NCBI GenBank assembly: GCA_034664165.1
Contig: JAXDIE010000165.1
Location: forward strand, 1 to 6,717
DNA: 6,717 bases
Direction: 5' to 3'
Source of the DNA: JACCVG01 sp034664165
GTDB lineage: Bacteria; Actinomycetota; Thermoleophilia; Solirubrobacterales; Thermoleophilaceae
Shown piece after piece: positions 5,405 through 6,717 of this stretch. The position numbers and the translations under genes are program-made. How positions within the stretch are numbered: position 1 is the first letter of the stretch; every line of letters starts with the position of its first letter. The notes below the pieces were generated by a model. That model did not search any database. It was not told the DNA's origin and saw only the letters and a program-made list of their open reading frames with translations.

Positions 5405-5890
5405 CTAGGCTCCGGCGGTCGTGCCCCGGATACGGCCGAGCGACACCCAGGCCTTGGGGTCCTTGGCCAGTGCCTCGACGGCGGGCGGCAGCTCCCCACC
5501 GCTGAGGTCCGCGAGCGACGTGGACTCCAGCACGTGACGGAGGCTGGCGCGCACGGCGATCCAGACGTCCGTCAGGCGCACGGCCGGGCCCTTGTACTCC
5601 ACGTTTTCGGGCCGGTCCCCGCGGACGTTGGCGAGGGGCCCGTCGACGGCGCGGATCACATCGGCGAGGCTGATCTCCGTCGCTGGCCGCGCCAGGGTGT
5701 AGCCGCCCTCGGGGCCGCGCTGGCTCCGGACGATGCCAGCATGCTTCAGCTCGAGCAGGATGCTCTCGAGGAACTTGATGGGAATGTCCTGCGCCTCTGA
5801 GATGCGCTCAGCCTTCATCGGCCCGGCCGCCGCAGCGGCGAGCTCGGCGGAGGCCCGGAGGGCGTAGTCGGCTTTGGCGGAGACGCGCAT
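5405..5890 (-). CDS. Rrf2-family transcriptional regulator, CymR-like, without Fe-S cysteines
   Basis: This 161-residue dimeric winged-helix regulator begins with the standard Rrf2 N terminus MRVSAKADYALRA. The recognition region is AERISEAQDIPIKFLESILL (27-46), the wing is SQRGPEGGYTLARP (56-69) and the start of the dimerisation helix is ISLADVIRAVDGPLA (73-87). IscR and NsrR bind an Fe-S cluster through three Cys around residues 90-106. This protein has no Cys anywhere, so it cannot sense through such a cluster, which places it with CymR-type sulfur regulators. The segment GDRPENVEYKGPAVRLTDVW (91-110) resembles actinobacterial Rrf2 proteins such as M. tuberculosis Rv1287, which I recall lying beside cysDN. 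Its position facing a sulfate importer fits control of sulfur uptake. No Shine-Dalgarno sequence precedes the ATG, so a short-leader or leaderless mRNA is likely. Confidence 0.92.
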   Translation of the reverse strand: MRVSAKADYALRASAELAAAAAGPMKAERISEAQDIPIKFLESILLELKHAGIVRSQRGPEGGYTLARPATEISLADVIRAVDGPLANVRGDRPENVEYKGPAVRLTDVWIAVRASLRHVLESTSLADLSGGELPPAVEALAKDPKAWVSLGRIRGTTAGA

Positions 5891-5897
5891 GTCGCGG

Positions 5898-5915
5898 GCA
5901 TTGTCGGGTATTCCG
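5898..5915 (-). promoter_or_regulatory. Candidate promoter and autoregulatory operator of the rrf2-family gene
   Basis: On the plus strand GCATTGTCGGGTAT (5898-5911) matches the element in the sulfate promoter at 12 of 14 positions and runs into ATTCCG (5910-5915). On the minus strand it contains GACAAT (5905-5900), a possible -10 box whose start point would fall within a few bases of the ATG at 5890. No good -35 box is visible. Overlap of the shared element with this box would suit autorepression. Confidence 0.4.
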
Positions 5916-5954
5916 GTCGGCTTCGCGCACCTGATGGCCGGCTTGCCCGGCGCG

Positions 5955-5974
5955 GGACCTCGCGCGGTCGGTCC
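5955..5974 (-). terminator. Weak hairpin between the GNAT and rrf2-family genes
   Basis: GGACC (5955-5959) pairs with GGTCC (5970-5974) across a 10-nt loop, 9 bp after the GNAT stop. It might end the GNAT transcript and separate it from the regulator. The stem is short and has no T tract. Confidence 0.2.
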
Positions 5975-5983
5975 TCAGCGCCC

Positions 5984-6433
5984 CTAGATGCCGTAGCCGG
6001 CTTCGCTCGGGCGGACCATGTACCGGCCATCCGGGTCGCCGAGGTCGCGGTACCCGGTCTTGCGATAGAGGTCGTGGGCATCGCGGGTGGCCAGAATCCA
6101 CCGGCGCAGGCCCTGCAGCTCTGGGTGGGCCGCGACCGTCTCCATGAGCCAGACACCCAGACCGCGGCCACGCTCCTCCGGCAGCACGAACACGTCGCCG
6201 ACCCAGCAGAACGTGGCGCGGTCCGTGACACAGCGTGCGAAGCCGACCTGCCGCCCGTCCGGCGCATACACGCCGAAGCTGAGCGATCGAGCGATGGAAC
6301 GCTCCACCACCTCTCGGGGAATGCCGCGGCACCAGTACGCATCCACGAGGAAACCATGGATCACGTCCATGTCCAGGCGTGAGTCGTCGTCGCTGATCGT
6401 GTACCCGTCGCGCTGCCACTGCATGCCTTGCAT
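5984..6433 (-). CDS. Small GNAT-family N-acetyltransferase
   Basis: This single-domain enzyme of about 149 residues would transfer an acetyl group from acetyl-CoA to an unknown amine. Motif A is GDVFVLPEERGRGLGVWLME (79-98), with the R-G-R-G-L-G pyrophosphate-binding loop at 88-93. HPELQGLRRWILATRDAHDL (103-122) and YRKTGY (123-128) match the C-terminal part of motif A/B in small GNATs. The N terminus YTISDDDSRLDMDVIHGFL (11-29) is where this group of GNATs normally begins. Two starts are possible, ATG at 6433 or ATG at 6424; neither has a good ribosome site and both keep the whole domain. The frame is open to 6709, but that extension lies antisense to the divergent secreted-protein gene and is rejected. 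The substrate cannot be predicted. Nothing specifically links the gene to sulfur metabolism. Confidence 0.88.
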   Translation of the reverse strand: MQGMQWQRDGYTISDDDSRLDMDVIHGFLVDAYWCRGIPREVVERSIARSLSFGVYAPDGRQVGFARCVTDRATFCWVGDVFVLPEERGRGLGVWLMETVAAHPELQGLRRWILATRDAHDLYRKTGYRDLGDPDGRYMVRPSEAGYGI

Positions 6434-6440
6434 TGTGTGC

Positions 6441-6449
6441 GAGGAGGGG
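6441..6449 (+). promoter_or_regulatory. Ribosome binding site favouring the GTG start at 6456
   Basis: GAGGAGGGG is a strong Shine-Dalgarno sequence. It lies 6 nt before GTG at 6456 but 15 nt before the in-frame ATG at 6465, so the GTG start is preferred. Confidence 0.6.
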
Positions 6450-6455
6450 ACTACG

Positions 6456-6717
6456 GTGGCGTCAATGGCGAATCGACGAGTCAGGGCTGTGGCACTGGCT
6501 GTTTGCCTGCTCATCGTTCCTGGAGTTGCCTCAGCAGCTCCTCCTTCCAACGACGCCTTCGGCCAGGCCACCCAGATCGACAGCCTGCCGTTCACCGGCC
6601 ACGCCAACAACACCTCGGCCACCGTCCAGGCGGACGAGCCCGCGCCGAACTGCAACAGCCAGATCGACCACACCGTCTGGTGGCGCTTCGACGCGGCCAG
6701 CGCGGCCAACCTGGTGG
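6456..6717 (+). CDS. Secreted beta-domain protein (3' end outside window)
   Basis: The frame is open from GTG 6456 (or ATG 6465) to the window edge. The first 87 residues are visible. Residues 1-27 are a signal peptide: a basic RRVR start, the hydrophobic core AVALAVCLLIVPGVA and an ASA cleavage site before APPSND. The mature start PPSNDAFGQATQIDSLPFTG, a later ATVQADEPAPNC (55-66) and TVWWRFDA (73-80) match a secreted beta-sandwich module seen in many extracellular proteins of high-GC bacteria. Its usual form, from memory, is PxNDxFxxAxxI...GExxPxC...TVWYxF, and it resembles pre-peptidase C-terminal-type domains. Such modules often repeat or sit beside protease or adhesion domains, but the rest is missing. 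It is transcribed divergently from the GNAT gene, with 22 bp between start codons. Confidence 0.85.
   Translation, partial: MASMANRRVRAVALAVCLLIVPGVASAAPPSNDAFGQATQIDSLPFTGHANNTSATVQADEPAPNCNSQIDHTVWWRFDAASAANLV

Noticed and set aside
6430..6436. Third copy of GCATTGT at the GNAT start
   Set aside because: Only seven bases match and the GTAT part of the candidate operator is absent. The CAT is simply the GNAT start codon read on the other strand.
6434..6709. 92-residue N-terminal extension of the GNAT protein
   Set aside because: It lies antisense to a secreted-protein gene with a clear signal peptide and domain motifs, and the GNAT domain is complete without it.

Overview
The window comes from a high-GC bacterium (about two thirds G+C or more by eye). 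Lipoprotein signals, a GTG and a TTG start, Ala/Pro/Thr/Ser-rich linkers and an actinobacterial-style CysA point to an actinobacterium or a high-GC Chloroflexota lineage. This placement is inferred from composition and family resemblance only; there is no rRNA or marker gene.

Layout. Positions 1-374 hold the 3' part of a small lipoprotein of unknown function. A gene-free stretch (375-933) follows, ending in a plausible sigma70-type promoter at 767-796 and a leader of about 130 nt. Positions 934-4897 are a compact four-gene sulfate/thiosulfate ABC importer: lipoprotein sulfate-binding protein (TTG start), permeases CysT and CysW (overlapping by ATGA), and the ATPase CysA. Positions 4898-5404 are a convergent gene-free stretch with 15-bp tandem repeats and several perfect palindromes. 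On the minus strand lie a cysteine-free, CymR-like Rrf2-family regulator (5405-5890) and a small GNAT acetyltransferase (5984-6433). Head-to-head with the GNAT gene, the 5' end of a secreted protein gene (from 6456) runs off the window.

How it fits together. The importer brings in sulfate for cysteine synthesis, and the Rrf2 protein is the natural candidate for its sulfur-responsive repressor. The main original observation is a near-identical 14-bp element, GCATTGTCnnGTAT, in the importer promoter (774-787) and directly upstream of the Rrf2 start (5898-5911). In both places it is followed by ATTCCG. This is a candidate operator linking regulator and transporter. No mobile element, CRISPR array, tRNA or rRNA was seen, and no clearly new multi-gene system is visible. 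The window is mostly a standard sulfate-assimilation locus with interesting regulatory DNA.
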